A stretch of DNA of 64,000 nucleotides from assembly GCF_042466415.1 (NCBI RefSeq), contig NZ_JAXHCH010000002.1, forward strand, positions 434,001-498,000, read 5' to 3'. The notes beneath the pieces were generated by a model that was given only the letters and a program-made list of their open reading frames with translations, was not told the DNA's origin and did not search any database. The stretch comes from Albirhodobacter sp042466415 (GTDB lineage: Bacteria; Pseudomonadota; Alphaproteobacteria; Rhodobacterales; Rhodobacteraceae). The position numbers and the translations under genes were made by a program. Below are positions 53,074 through 62,062 of the stretch, piece after piece. The stretch's first letter is position 1; every line of letters starts with the position of its first letter.

Positions 53074-53099
53074 AAAACCTATACTAAAGGTTAGGTTTT
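53074..53099. repeat. Perfect inverted repeat between the kinase and flippase genes
   Basis: AAAACCTA (53074-53081) and TAGGTTTT (53092-53099) form a perfect 8-bp inverted repeat around a 10-base spacer, itself containing an alternative AACCT/AGGTT pairing. It lies in the 169-bp gap after the hybrid kinase (minus strand). It could be a weak terminator or an operator site for the flippase-like gene. Confidence 0.5.
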
Positions 53100-53148
53100 T
53101 ACGGCGATGGCGGATAAAATCGGAGATTGGGCCGGTTTGGCGGGCGGA

Positions 53149-55833
53149 TCAGACCTCTGCGAAGAGTGCGGGTTTGGTTTCTTCCCAGATCCCGGGCAAC
53201 GCATCAATCGCTTCGAACATTGTGCTATCTTGATCCGCACGGGCGGCGCGTTCCACTGCGATCAACCCGGCACGAAGCTTCACCGCCCCGAGGGCCGCAG
53301 CACTCCCCGCGATTTTGTGCGCGCGGGCTGCGATTTCCTCCGTTTCAAGCGTCTCGTCGTCGTGCAACTGGGTCAGGACGGTCTCGATCTCGGCACAATG
53401 ACGATTGAGCAGGGACTTGAGCATCTCTGCGCCCAGAACATCGCGAAGCTCGTCAATATGGGTGCTGTTGATGATGTCGGGCCGCTTCGGTGCTGCGGGT
53501 TGATCTGCGGGCGCGGCGGCTGGCGCGGCCTCTTCACGCACTACGAAGGTGTCGATCACCTGCGTCAGCCCAGCGCGCATCAGGGGCTTGGTTAAGATGT
53601 CGTTCATCCCATCCTGAAGATACGCTTTGCGCTCCTCCGCCATCGCATTCGCGGTCAGCGCAATGATCGGCGTCGTCGCGTTGAGCCCTGCGCTCGCGCG
53701 GATCGCGCGAGTTGCGGTACGCCCGTCCATCACCGGCATCGAGATATCCATCAAAATAAGGTCAAACCGCCGCGTCTGGGTAATGTCCACAGCCTCTTGC
53801 CCGTTGTGGACTTCGGTCACGGTATGGCCGCAAGCGCGCAGCATCTCGCGCGCCACAACACGGTTGATACTGTTGTCCTCGACAACAAGTATGTCACGCG
53901 ACGGGCCTGCGGGGGTCTGTGGCTGTTGGCGGACCACGCGAATATCGTCATTCGCGTCTTCAGTTTTGGCCAGTGATGGATCTTCGCGCAAGACCATGCT
54001 GGAATCGCGCGGCGCAACGGCTTGCGGGATTTCATGATCAGGCACCGGCTCGATCGGAAAGCGCAGGGTAAAGCGGCTGCCTTCTCCCACCTTGCTTTCA
54101 ACGTCCACCGTGCCACCCAAGGCCATGATGAATCGTTTCGCAATCCCAAGACCAAGGCCGGTTCCGCCAACGCTGCGATCATAGGCGCTGTTTCCGGTGG
54201 TGAAATCGTCGAAGATGCGTGATTGCAGATCCGCATCCATCCCGATCCCTGTATCCGTCACGGTAATCCACATCTGCGGAATCGGATTAGGCTGTGCCTC
54301 ATCCGCAGGTGTTACACCCACCTCGACACGCACCGCGCCGTCGCGGGTGAATTTGACTGCGTTCCCGACGATATTCATCAAGATATGCTGCATGCGATCG
54401 TGATCGGCATTGATCCACGGTGTTGGCTCGCCAACCCAGCCCCACGACAGAACCGTCTGGTTCGTCGCCGCCATGCCGCCCTGATTATCTACGATATCTT
54501 GGATTAAAAGCCCGATATCCATCGGCTCGGGTCGGATCAGAAGCTTGCCCGCATCATATTTGGTGAGGTCCAGAACATCCGTAATATGGCGTAGCAACAG
54601 GCGGCCAGAGGTATTCATGTGCTTGATATAGCGAGCCTGACGTGGCGTGAGGTCCGTATCCTCCAACAAGGCCAAGCTGCCCATCAGGCCGTTGAGCGGC
54701 GTGCGGATCTCATGGCTCATGGTCGCAAGGAAGTCGGTCTTTGCTTTCTCCCCCGCCAAGGCACGGTCACGGGCATGGACGAGTTCTTCCTCTGCGCGCA
54801 CCCGCACCGAAATGTCGCGCAGAAATGCGATGAAAATCTCACCATCGGCTGTCTCTGCCGACTGGATCGCAAATTCGCTCGGGAACAGCTCGCCATTCGC
54901 GCGCATCGATTCGAGTCTCACGCGGCCTTTGCCGACGATCTGCCGCGCGCCGCCGCGCCGCATCCGTTCCATGCCCGCACGGTGGGCGGCACGTAGGTGA
55001 TCGGGAATGAGCAAAGCGCCAAGATCCTGACCGATGGCCTCTTTTGCGGTGTAGCCAAAAATTTGTTCGGCGGCGGCATTGAACGTCAGGATTTGCCCCA
55101 TCCGGTCGCTCACGATCACCGCGTCCAAGGCCGTGTCAGTGATCGTTTTCATCCGTTCGCTCGCCTCGATGACCTCGGCGCGCCGCTGGATATTCTGGCG
55201 GTTCAGCGTCGCGAGGTAAATTGCCAAGGTGAACATCGTGATCAGCAGAAACGCGACGCCCGCCGCAAGCTGAAAGAGCGTCACGGAGATCGCATTGCGC
55301 CGCTCGTCGGCCACTTGCGCGAAGAATGTCAGGCCGGTGTGTGCCAGGTTTCGAATGCTCGGACGAAGTTTTTCGGCACTGGCCGCAAGGTCGGGCAGGG
55401 CGACGTTCATGATGTCATCGCTGGCATCGATGACAGTCACGCTGCGTTCGAGGAAGTTTTGGATCGTGAGGAGATCGGCACTGAACCCACGCGTGGCGCG
55501 TAGGGGGCGGTAGACGGTGGACTTGTCGAGCGTGTCGATGCGGCTATAGAAAACGTCGAAACCGCGACGGACCTCCGCCAAAATCTCGGGGCGCAGCTCT
55601 GGCGACGCGGCGATCAAATCGGGCGCTTGGGCGACAAAGGCCGAGAATTCGAGAAAGTCGACCTCTGCCTGCGCCAGCGACCACTGAACATTGTCGGTAT
55701 TTGCGGTATTGAGCTGTCGCATCTGGCCCGCAACGTTATAGGCCAAGACGGCAATCGCGATAAAACCGATCACGCCAACAAGAGCGGACAGAATGATCTT
55801 CATGCCCAAGGTGTTTTTCAATCGCGCCGGCAT
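53149..55833 (-). CDS. Hybrid sensor histidine kinase with receiver and HPt domains
   Basis: An 894-residue phosphorelay kinase. Order: membrane helix (about 12-32), periplasmic helical sensor region (35-180), second membrane helix (183-208), PAS domain (225-345), HisKA with His374 (TMSHEIRTPLNG), HATPase (about 480-595), receiver with Asp696 (LILMDISMPVMDG) and C-terminal HPt with His839 (AHKIAGSAAALG). All phosphorelay residues are intact. The final output is probably the LuxR-type regulator encoded divergently at 56958. ATG 55833 follows AAGGAAG. The gene upstream on the same strand encodes a periplasmic protein that could modulate it. Confidence 0.93.
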   Translation of the reverse strand: MPARLKNTLGMKIILSALVGVIGFIAIAVLAYNVAGQMRQLNTANTDNVQWSLAQAEVDFLEFSAFVAQAPDLIAASPELRPEILAEVRRGFDVFYSRIDTLDKSTVYRPLRATRGFSADLLTIQNFLERSVTVIDASDDIMNVALPDLAASAEKLRPSIRNLAHTGLTFFAQVADERRNAISVTLFQLAAGVAFLLITMFTLAIYLATLNRQNIQRRAEVIEASERMKTITDTALDAVIVSDRMGQILTFNAAAEQIFGYTAKEAIGQDLGALLIPDHLRAAHRAGMERMRRGGARQIVGKGRVRLESMRANGELFPSEFAIQSAETADGEIFIAFLRDISVRVRAEEELVHARDRALAGEKAKTDFLATMSHEIRTPLNGLMGSLALLEDTDLTPRQARYIKHMNTSGRLLLRHITDVLDLTKYDAGKLLIRPEPMDIGLLIQDIVDNQGGMAATNQTVLSWGWVGEPTPWINADHDRMQHILMNIVGNAVKFTRDGAVRVEVGVTPADEAQPNPIPQMWITVTDTGIGMDADLQSRIFDDFTTGNSAYDRSVGGTGLGLGIAKRFIMALGGTVDVESKVGEGSRFTLRFPIEPVPDHEIPQAVAPRDSSMVLREDPSLAKTEDANDDIRVVRQQPQTPAGPSRDILVVEDNSINRVVAREMLRACGHTVTEVHNGQEAVDITQTRRFDLILMDISMPVMDGRTATRAIRASAGLNATTPIIALTANAMAEERKAYLQDGMNDILTKPLMRAGLTQVIDTFVVREEAAPAAAPADQPAAPKRPDIINSTHIDELRDVLGAEMLKSLLNRHCAEIETVLTQLHDDETLETEEIAARAHKIAGSAAALGAVKLRAGLIAVERAARADQDSTMFEAIDALPGIWEETKPALFAEV

Positions 55834-56133
55834 CTAAACTTCCTTGGCTGCTATCCGCGTCACTTTTATGACTTGCTTTCGGGCGCAGCGAAACCTTCGA
55901 TTTGGATCTCTCCAAACCCTAATGAGATCACTCGCAAGTTGTTAGCGGATAAGAGCTTAAACGAAGATAAAGGTCTTCGGCTTTTGTGTCTCAGCGCGTG
56001 ATTTCGTCGCGTCAGCATGGGGATGAAAGAGGCGACGAGCGGGGTATCAGCGGTGAAAGCATCCCAAAAACGGCTTGATCAGGCACGCAGACACATACCG
56101 TGCAAACGGTAGATCGGCGGCCGCGCGGCACTG

Positions 56134-56670
56134 TCAGTCTCGCGCGTCGATCCGGTCAAGTTGCCAGATGCTGCGGGAATAGATGACTTCGGACCGGAAG
56201 GCCGGCTCTGAATCATAAGGATAGACGATCCAAAGCGGACCTTTATCACGCAGAGACATTGTCTTGCCATCCATCCGGTAGGCCAATGTCGCGCCACCCT
56301 TCTCGATCTCGGAGACCGGGATATCGATGCCGTAATCGTTGACGGCGGTCGCATGGAGGGTTTCGCCTTCAACACCAAGGATATCGATCAGGTCTTTGAG
56401 GGCAACGCCTTGGAATGTGTGTGTGCCTTCTGTCCAGACAGTCGTGGTCTCGAACTCGACCATCGGCAGCGCTTCGAGCATGGCGAGGTCAAAAACAGCG
56501 GCGTTCTCGGCATTGGTGCTTTTGATATTCCCCGTAACGGTCAGCAAAATGGGACCTTCCGGCGCGGAAAGCTCTTGCGCGGTGACCGCAGATGCTGAGG
56601 GGAAGCCTACCCAGAGAACGACGCCAACACTGGCAACACACAAAACAGATAGGAACGATTTACTAAACAC
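56134..56670 (-). CDS. Periplasmic molybdopterin-oxidoreductase-like domain protein
   Basis: About 178 residues from a GTG start (56668-56670, with AGGA upstream) giving a signal peptide and a mature domain. The motif set LTVTGNI, FDLAMLEALPMVEFETTTVWTEGTHTFQGVALKDLIDILG and DYGIDIPVSEIEKGGATLAYRMDGKTMSLRDKGPLWIVYPYD resembles the sulfite-oxidase-type molybdopterin-binding fold but without the Cys that binds Mo, so it is probably a ligand-binding or structural relative. It precedes the hybrid kinase by 300 bp on the same strand, and the LuxR regulator starts divergently 287 bp away. Confidence 0.7.
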   Translation of the reverse strand: MFSKSFLSVLCVASVGVVLWVGFPSASAVTAQELSAPEGPILLTVTGNIKSTNAENAAVFDLAMLEALPMVEFETTTVWTEGTHTFQGVALKDLIDILGVEGETLHATAVNDYGIDIPVSEIEKGGATLAYRMDGKTMSLRDKGPLWIVYPYDSEPAFRSEVIYSRSIWQLDRIDARD

Positions 56671-56957
56671 TAACCTGACGTCCTTCTCTAGGTGCTGATA
56701 GGTATCGCATAACCTTGTAAAAATCGCGAACGGGCAGAGGTAGGACGCCTCTATCCTGACGGGTAGGTAATATCGCCGTAGCCCTTGCGGCGTCCGGTCG
56801 GGGGAATAAACGGCGCGTATCGGTCGACATAGGGGCGAAAGTGGAGAACCGTAGCAGTTTCGTGCCATTAACGTGAATTCCGAGCGGTAAATGTAGCTTT
56901 TCACGTGCATCGTCTCTCGGTTCCAGCTAGCAATTGGGGAAGAACAGGGAGAGTGCG

Positions 56958-57572
56958 ATGCGCGTATTGATTGCTGATGACCATGAACTTTTGCGCGATA
57001 CATTAACAATGTTTTTGCAAGCCCAAGAGGGAATCGAGGCCGTCACCACCGCGGATCTGGAAGAAGCCTGCGCCGCCATCGACACTCAGCCGAAATTCGA
57101 CCTTGTCCTGCTCGACTTGAATATGCCCGGCATGCACGGGCTTGACGGGCTCAAGCGCGCCTTGGCGTTGAACGGCGGCCAGCGCGTCGCGCTTTTGTCG
57201 GGGGAGGCCACCCGTGATGTGGTGGAACAGGCGCTTGAACTGGGGGCGGCCGGCTTCGTGCCCAAGACGCTTTCGGCAAAATCGATGGTCAATGCCGTGA
57301 AATTCATGGCGATGGGCGAGATTTACGCCCCGCTCGATTTTATGACGGCACCCGATACGACGCCGGTGCATCCGCTTGCCGAGACTCTCTCGACGCGGGA
57401 GTTGCAGATGTTGGAGGGGTTGACCGAAGGAAAGGCCAATAAAGAGATCGCGCGCGATCTCGATATCAGCGAGCCGACGGTGAAACTGCATATGAAAACG
57501 CTCTACCGCAAATTGGGCGCTGCGAACCGGACGCAAGCGGCGTTGATCGCGCGGGAGGCGGGGCTGTTCTAA
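56958..57572 (+). CDS. LuxR/NarL-family response regulator
   Basis: A 204-residue protein with a receiver domain (acid pair Asp7-Asp8, phosphoacceptor Asp53 in VLLDLNMPG, Lys in FVPKT) and a C-terminal LuxR helix-turn-helix (STRELQMLEGLTEGKANKEIARDLDISEPTVKLHMKTLYRKLGAANRTQAA, about residues 142-192). ATG 56958 follows CAGGGAGAGTGCG. Divergent from the periplasmic protein and kinase genes, it is their likely output. Confidence 0.92.
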   Translation: MRVLIADDHELLRDTLTMFLQAQEGIEAVTTADLEEACAAIDTQPKFDLVLLDLNMPGMHGLDGLKRALALNGGQRVALLSGEATRDVVEQALELGAAGFVPKTLSAKSMVNAVKFMAMGEIYAPLDFMTAPDTTPVHPLAETLSTRELQMLEGLTEGKANKEIARDLDISEPTVKLHMKTLYRKLGAANRTQAALIAREAGLF

Positions 57573-57573
57573 A

Positions 57574-57610
57574 GAGCGAGGCCGCGGCCGGTTGGGCCGC
57601 GAGGGCGCTC
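57574..57610. terminator. Possible hairpin between the response regulator and moaA
   Basis: Nested stems GAGCG / CGCTC and GCGGCC / GGCCGC lie between convergent genes and overlap the last base of the moaA stop. There is no U-tract on either side, so termination by it is only possible. Confidence 0.35.
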
Positions 57611-58625
57611 ACCCTCCCGTGTGGCTCATGTGGCGGGCAACTTGTCCGCCAACGCCGCGCGTATAATCAAAATCATGGCCCTTGGGTTTGCGATCAATCG
57701 CGCCGCGGATGGCCTCGATAAGGGCTGTGTCCTCGTCGCTGGCGCGCAGCGGGGCGCGTAGATCCGCGCGATCGTTCTGGCCAAGGCAGGTGTAAATCTC
57801 GCCGGTGCAGGTGACGCGGACGCGGTTACAGCTTTCACAGAAATTATGCGTCAGCGGGGTGATGAACCCGATCCGTTGCCCCGTTTGAGAGATCCGGACG
57901 TAGCGCGCCGGCCCGCCCGTGTTATCGGGGAGATCTTGCAGGGTGAAGCGGTCGGCCAGGCGCGCGCGCAGATCTTGAAGCGGCCAATACTGGCCAAGTC
58001 GGGCCTGTTCATCCATCTCGCCCATCGGCATGACCTCGATGAATGTCAGGTCGTGCCCCTCGTCGCCGCACCATTTCACCAAGTCGAACAGCTCGTCCTC
58101 GTTGAACCCCTTGATGGCAACGGTATTGATTTTAACCTTCAATCCGGCGGCGGTTGCCGCTCTAATCCCTTCAAGCACCTGCGGCAGGCGCCCCCAACGG
58201 GTGATCTCGGCAAATTTCTCGGGGTTGAGCGTATCCATCGACACATTAATCCGCTTCATCCCGAAGGCCGCGAGATCAGGCGCGAACCGCGCAAGTTGCG
58301 AGCCGTTGGTGGTCAGGGTTAATTCTTTGAGCGCACCGCTGTCGAGATGCCGCGTCATCGCGCGAAAGAACGTGTCGATCCCGCGCCGCACCAGTGGCTC
58401 GCCGCCGGTGATCCGCAGCTTTTGAACGCCCAACCCGATGAACGCCGAACACATCCTATCCAACTCCTCAAGGCTCAAAAGATCCTTTTTGGGGAGGAAC
58501 TGCATATGTTCGGACATGCAATACGTGCAGCGGAAATCGCAACGATCCGTGACCGACACGCGCAGGTAGGTGATCGCGCGGGCGAAAGGATCGATGAGGG
58601 GGGCATGTTTGGGTGCGACGGTCAT
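57609..58625 (-). CDS. moaA: GTP 3',8-cyclase, molybdenum cofactor biosynthesis
   Basis: A 338-residue radical-SAM enzyme. The first [4Fe-4S] motif is Cys29-x3-Cys33-x2-Cys36 (CDFRCTYC); the second cluster ligands are in NFCESCNRVRVTCTGEIYTC, and the C-terminus ends in the Gly-Gly needed for function (SHTGG). With MoaC it makes cyclic pyranopterin from GTP. The start is at 58623-58625 (MTVAPKHAPL); a longer open frame upstream lacks homology and overlaps a divergent gene. Confidence 0.97.
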   Translation of the reverse strand: MTVAPKHAPLIDPFARAITYLRVSVTDRCDFRCTYCMSEHMQFLPKKDLLSLEELDRMCSAFIGLGVQKLRITGGEPLVRRGIDTFFRAMTRHLDSGALKELTLTTNGSQLARFAPDLAAFGMKRINVSMDTLNPEKFAEITRWGRLPQVLEGIRAATAAGLKVKINTVAIKGFNEDELFDLVKWCGDEGHDLTFIEVMPMGEMDEQARLGQYWPLQDLRARLADRFTLQDLPDNTGGPARYVRISQTGQRIGFITPLTHNFCESCNRVRVTCTGEIYTCLGQNDRADLRAPLRASDEDTALIEAIRGAIDRKPKGHDFDYTRGVGGQVARHMSHTGG

Positions 58626-58752
58626 TGGGGGAAGGTAGGGCGCGGGGGCGCAAGTGGCAAGAGCCCGCGCATCGGGGGGAGGAACCGCGTTGATGGCGGG
58701 GGCAGGGCGCGTTAGGCTAGCGGTGCACGGCAATGGCTTGAAGGAGTTGAGG

Positions 58753-59223
58753 ATGCGTAAAGTTTTGATCTCGGCGGTGATGGTCGGGGCGCTCTCCGCT
58801 TGCGGGCACATGCCCTTTGGCGCAAAGGAAAGCGGCTCTGTGCAGATGCAGGATGCTGCCTCCGTGAGCGCGCAGGCGTCGGTCGCGCCGCGCCCGAAAC
58901 CAGCCGCACAGACGCCGGATGCGTTTGACACAACCACCCAAGAGCAGCGCGCAGCCGCCACCGCCAAGCCCGCAGGCGGCGAAAGCAAGCTCGGCACGAC
59001 CGTGGCCTCACTGGGCGATCCGACCGATCCCGGGTTCTGGATTTCAACCTCGCTCGTCTCGACCCCCGCAAAGGGCCGCGTTGAACATCCGGCGACGGGG
59101 AAATCTGTGCAGGTCGATCTCATTCCCGCCAACGAAGGCGGCAGCAGGCTGTCCTTGCCAGCGATGCGTCTTTTGGGCGTCTCGTTGACGGATTTGCCCG
59201 AGGTCGTCGTCTACAAATCTTGA
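58753..59223 (+). CDS. Lipoprotein, unknown function
   Basis: A 156-residue precursor with a lipobox LSAC (Cys17) after a short signal peptide. A variable Ala/Thr/Pro-rich linker follows, then a conserved C-terminal part (LGDPTDPGFWISTSLVSTPAKGRVEHPATGKSVQVDLIP and LSLPAMRLLGVSLTDLPEVVVY) resembling the double-psi beta-barrel C-terminus of RlpA-like proteins, weakly. ATG 58753 has AAGGAGTTGAGG upstream. Divergent from moaA; ends in a strong terminator. Confidence 0.8.
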   Translation: MRKVLISAVMVGALSACGHMPFGAKESGSVQMQDAASVSAQASVAPRPKPAAQTPDAFDTTTQEQRAAATAKPAGGESKLGTTVASLGDPTDPGFWISTSLVSTPAKGRVEHPATGKSVQVDLIPANEGGSRLSLPAMRLLGVSLTDLPEVVVYKS

Positions 59224-59254
59224 CTCGCGTGACGCATGTCGCCGCTACGGTTTA

Positions 59255-59286
59255 AAAAAGCCCCGATCAAAAGATCGGGGCTTTTT
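59255..59286. terminator. Strong bidirectional terminator
   Basis: A perfect 14-bp stem (AAAAAGCCCCGATC / GATCGGGGCTTTTT) with an AAAA loop separates the convergent lipoprotein gene and AlkD-like gene. A and T runs flank it so it can serve both strands. Confidence 0.95.
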
Positions 59287-59291
59287 GTTGA

Positions 59292-60230
59292 TCAGCCTTT
59301 CGGCGTGTCGCTGGCGTCTTGGGTGGGCGCGATCTGATCGCCCTCCACCTGATCCTCAGTGCCGTCCATCTCGTCATCAAGCTCGTCTTCAAGCGGTTGT
59401 GGCAAAAGCTTGCCCGCCTCGATCCGCGCGAATTTCTTGATGGAGCGGCCATGCTCGTTGAGCCAAAGCTGAACGCGCTCCGGATCGCGCTTCGACAATT
59501 CGCGCAGCCAAGTCGCGATTGCCTTTTGGATGAACCAGCTCCGGTCATCCGCAAGGATCACCATCCAGTTCATCACGCGCTCACGGATTTGGGTGTCCGC
59601 CTCGGAGGGGTTGCGCTGTTTGGTCCATGGCAAGGTCATGACCAAGGTCGCACGGCGCGCCCACATATTCTCATCGTAAATCCAAGCCTCAACCTCATCA
59701 AGGCGCGACGGATCCGCGACCAAGCGGCGGTCGCCTGCCTTGCAGACGGCATCGGCAATGGCCCACGCATCAAACAGCGGCACCCAAGACGCGATCAGAT
59801 CCCATGCTTCGCCATCCGGGCGCAGGCGCGCTTGGGTGAGGAGCTTGGCCGAAGCCACCATGGCCTCATGGATATCCGACGCCCACAGATCGCGCGCCAA
59901 GGCCACGCGCGCTGCGGCATCATCGCCCGCTTGCGCGCGCCACAGCGTAACCAGATCGTCGATCAGAGGCACAGAAACGCCCAGATAGCGGCGCTCTGCC
60001 TTGTGATAGGCGGCCGCCTCAACGGCCTTTTCAGGATCTGCTGAGGCTTCGAGCATCTCGATGGCCTCGGCACCCGTCGGCAGGGCGCCCAGTGCGGAGG
60101 GATCGGACGCTTCCGCATCCGCATCATAAAATTCGTAATCTGCTTCCGACGCCGCAAAGGCCTCGGCCTCGGCTGCGAGGCGGGCTTCTTCTTCCGGAGG
60201 AAGCTTCGGGGCTTTAGGGGGACGTGTCAT
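59292..60230 (-). CDS. AlkD-like DNA alkylation repair (HEAT-repeat) protein
   Basis: A 312-residue protein with an acidic N-terminal extension (about 80 residues), a central AlkD-type alpha-helical repeat domain (DLWASDIHEAMVASAKLLTQAR, AWAIADAVCK, WARRATLVMTLPW, DDRSWFIQKAIATWLRELSKRD) and an acidic C-terminal tail. AlkD glycosylases remove bulky or cationic alkyl bases. The start overlaps the glmS stop by 4 bp (ATGA), so it is translated with glmS. Length exceeds the usual 230 because of the tails. Confidence 0.8.
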   Translation of the reverse strand: MTRPPKAPKLPPEEEARLAAEAEAFAASEADYEFYDADAEASDPSALGALPTGAEAIEMLEASADPEKAVEAAAYHKAERRYLGVSVPLIDDLVTLWRAQAGDDAAARVALARDLWASDIHEAMVASAKLLTQARLRPDGEAWDLIASWVPLFDAWAIADAVCKAGDRRLVADPSRLDEVEAWIYDENMWARRATLVMTLPWTKQRNPSEADTQIRERVMNWMVILADDRSWFIQKAIATWLRELSKRDPERVQLWLNEHGRSIKKFARIEAGKLLPQPLEDELDDEMDGTEDQVEGDQIAPTQDASDTPKG

Positions 60231-62050
60231 TCAACGGTTACCGATTTTGCAAGGTTGCGGGGTTGGTCCACATCGGTGCCTTTGGCAACGGCGGTGTGGT
60301 AGGCGATCAGTTGCGCGGGAAGCGCGTATAAAATAGGGGCGAAAGGCTCAGCGATTTCCGGCATTCGGATTTGCGCCCAAGTGCCGTCTCCCGCCTCTGC
60401 AAGGCCCTGCGCGTCGGAGACAAGCAAAACCTGCCCGTGCCGCGCCATGACTTCTTGCATATTCGAGACGGTCTTTTCAAACAAGCGGTCACGCGGCGCA
60501 AAGACGATGACGGGGACGGTGCGGTCAATCAAGGCAATGGGCCCGTGCTTGAGTTCACCCGATGCATAACCTTCGGCGTGGATGTAGCTGATTTCTTTCA
60601 GCTTTAATGCCCCTTCCATCGCGATAGGGAACAAGGGGCCGCGCCCCAAGAACAACACATCTTGCGCCTCGGCCAGTTTTTCGGCCAGTTTTTCGATCAC
60701 GCCATCTGTCGCGAGACCGGCATTCATCAATCCCGGCAAGGAGCGCAGCGTGGCAATATGGCCTTGCAACTGCGCGTCCGAGAGGTGCCCGCGATCAACA
60801 CCGGCCTTGAGCGCCATCACCGCCAAGGTGAGAAGCTGACAGGTGAAGGCCTTCGTCGAGGCCACGCCGACCTCGATCCCCGCGAGAATTGGCAAGGTGA
60901 GGGAGGCTTCGCGCGCCATCGACGAGGTTGGCACATTGACCACCGCAACGGTTTTCTCAACCCGCTCCTGACAATAGCGCAGCGCGGCGAGCGTATCTGC
61001 CGTCTCGCCGGATTGGCTGACGAAAATCGCCCATGATTTCGCGGGCATCGGCGGCTCACGGTAGCGGAATTCGGACGCCACATCTATCTCGCAGGGCAGG
61101 CCCGCGAGGCTCTCAAACCAGTATTTCGCGACCGCGCAGGCGTAATAGGCTGTGCCGCAGGCCACCAAGGTCAGACGGTCAAGCCCTGTAAAATCGACCT
61201 CTGCGGGAAGGTTGAGACCAGACTCGCCCAGATAGTGGCGCAGCGCATCGCCCAAGACGGCGGGCTGTTCGGCCACTTCCTTCGCCATGAAATGCTTATA
61301 GCCGGCCTTCTCGACCTGCACGGTGCTGATGTCGATTTGCGCGGCATCGCGGTTTACGCGGCGACCCGCCAGATCGAAAATCTCGGCGCCCGCGCGGGTG
61401 ACGAAAGCGTAGTCGCCTTCTTCAAGATAGGTCACGCGGTTGGTCATCGGCGCCAGCGCAATCGCATCCGAGCCGACAAACATCTCGCCATTGCCGTGGC
61501 CGATGGCCAAGGGCGAGCCCTTGCGCGCAGCGATCATCAAATCTTCCTCGCCCTCAAACAGCCACAAAAGCGCGAATGCGCCCTCCAAGCGTTGCAAGGT
61601 CGCCGCCGCCGCCGCGCGCGGAGGCAGGCCGCTGTCAAGAAGCACGCGCGTCAGCATCGCCACCGTCTCGGTATCCGTGGCGGATTCCGGCAAAAGCCCA
61701 GAGGCGGCCAATTCTTCGCGCAGTTCGCGGAAATTCTCGATGATCCCGTTATGCACCACAGCGACAGGGCCGGAACGATGGGGGTGGGCGTTGACTTCCG
61801 TCGCGGCGCCGTGCGTGGCCCAACGGGTATGGCCAATGCCCGACTTGCCCGCGAGCGGCTCATGCACCAGACGATCCGAGAGGTTCACCAGCTTGCCGAC
61901 CGCGCGGCGACGATCCAGCTTTCCGCCCGCCGACCCGTTGACCGTGGCGATCCCCGCGGAATCGTATCCGCGATATTCCAGCCGCTTGAGGCTCTCGACC
62001 AAAAGCGGCGCAACTTCGTTATTTCCCAAAACGCCAATAATGCCGCACAT
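60227..62050 (-). CDS. glmS: Glutamine--fructose-6-phosphate aminotransferase (isomerizing)
   Basis: A 607-residue GlmS. The N-terminal nucleophile Cys is residue 2 (MCGIIGVLG), the glutaminase domain has GHTRWATHGA, and two SIS domains follow (VACGTAYYACAVAKYW, FVSQSGETADT, FLGRGPLFPIAMEGALKLKEISYIHAEGYASGELKHGP). It makes glucosamine-6-phosphate, the start of UDP-GlcNAc synthesis. It follows glmU by 12 bp. Length is normal. Confidence 0.97.
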   Translation of the reverse strand: MCGIIGVLGNNEVAPLLVESLKRLEYRGYDSAGIATVNGSAGGKLDRRRAVGKLVNLSDRLVHEPLAGKSGIGHTRWATHGAATEVNAHPHRSGPVAVVHNGIIENFRELREELAASGLLPESATDTETVAMLTRVLLDSGLPPRAAAAATLQRLEGAFALLWLFEGEEDLMIAARKGSPLAIGHGNGEMFVGSDAIALAPMTNRVTYLEEGDYAFVTRAGAEIFDLAGRRVNRDAAQIDISTVQVEKAGYKHFMAKEVAEQPAVLGDALRHYLGESGLNLPAEVDFTGLDRLTLVACGTAYYACAVAKYWFESLAGLPCEIDVASEFRYREPPMPAKSWAIFVSQSGETADTLAALRYCQERVEKTVAVVNVPTSSMAREASLTLPILAGIEVGVASTKAFTCQLLTLAVMALKAGVDRGHLSDAQLQGHIATLRSLPGLMNAGLATDGVIEKLAEKLAEAQDVLFLGRGPLFPIAMEGALKLKEISYIHAEGYASGELKHGPIALIDRTVPVIVFAPRDRLFEKTVSNMQEVMARHGQVLLVSDAQGLAEAGDGTWAQIRMPEIAEPFAPILYALPAQLIAYHTAVAKGTDVDQPRNLAKSVTVE

Positions 62051-62062
62051 ATTTCAATCCCC

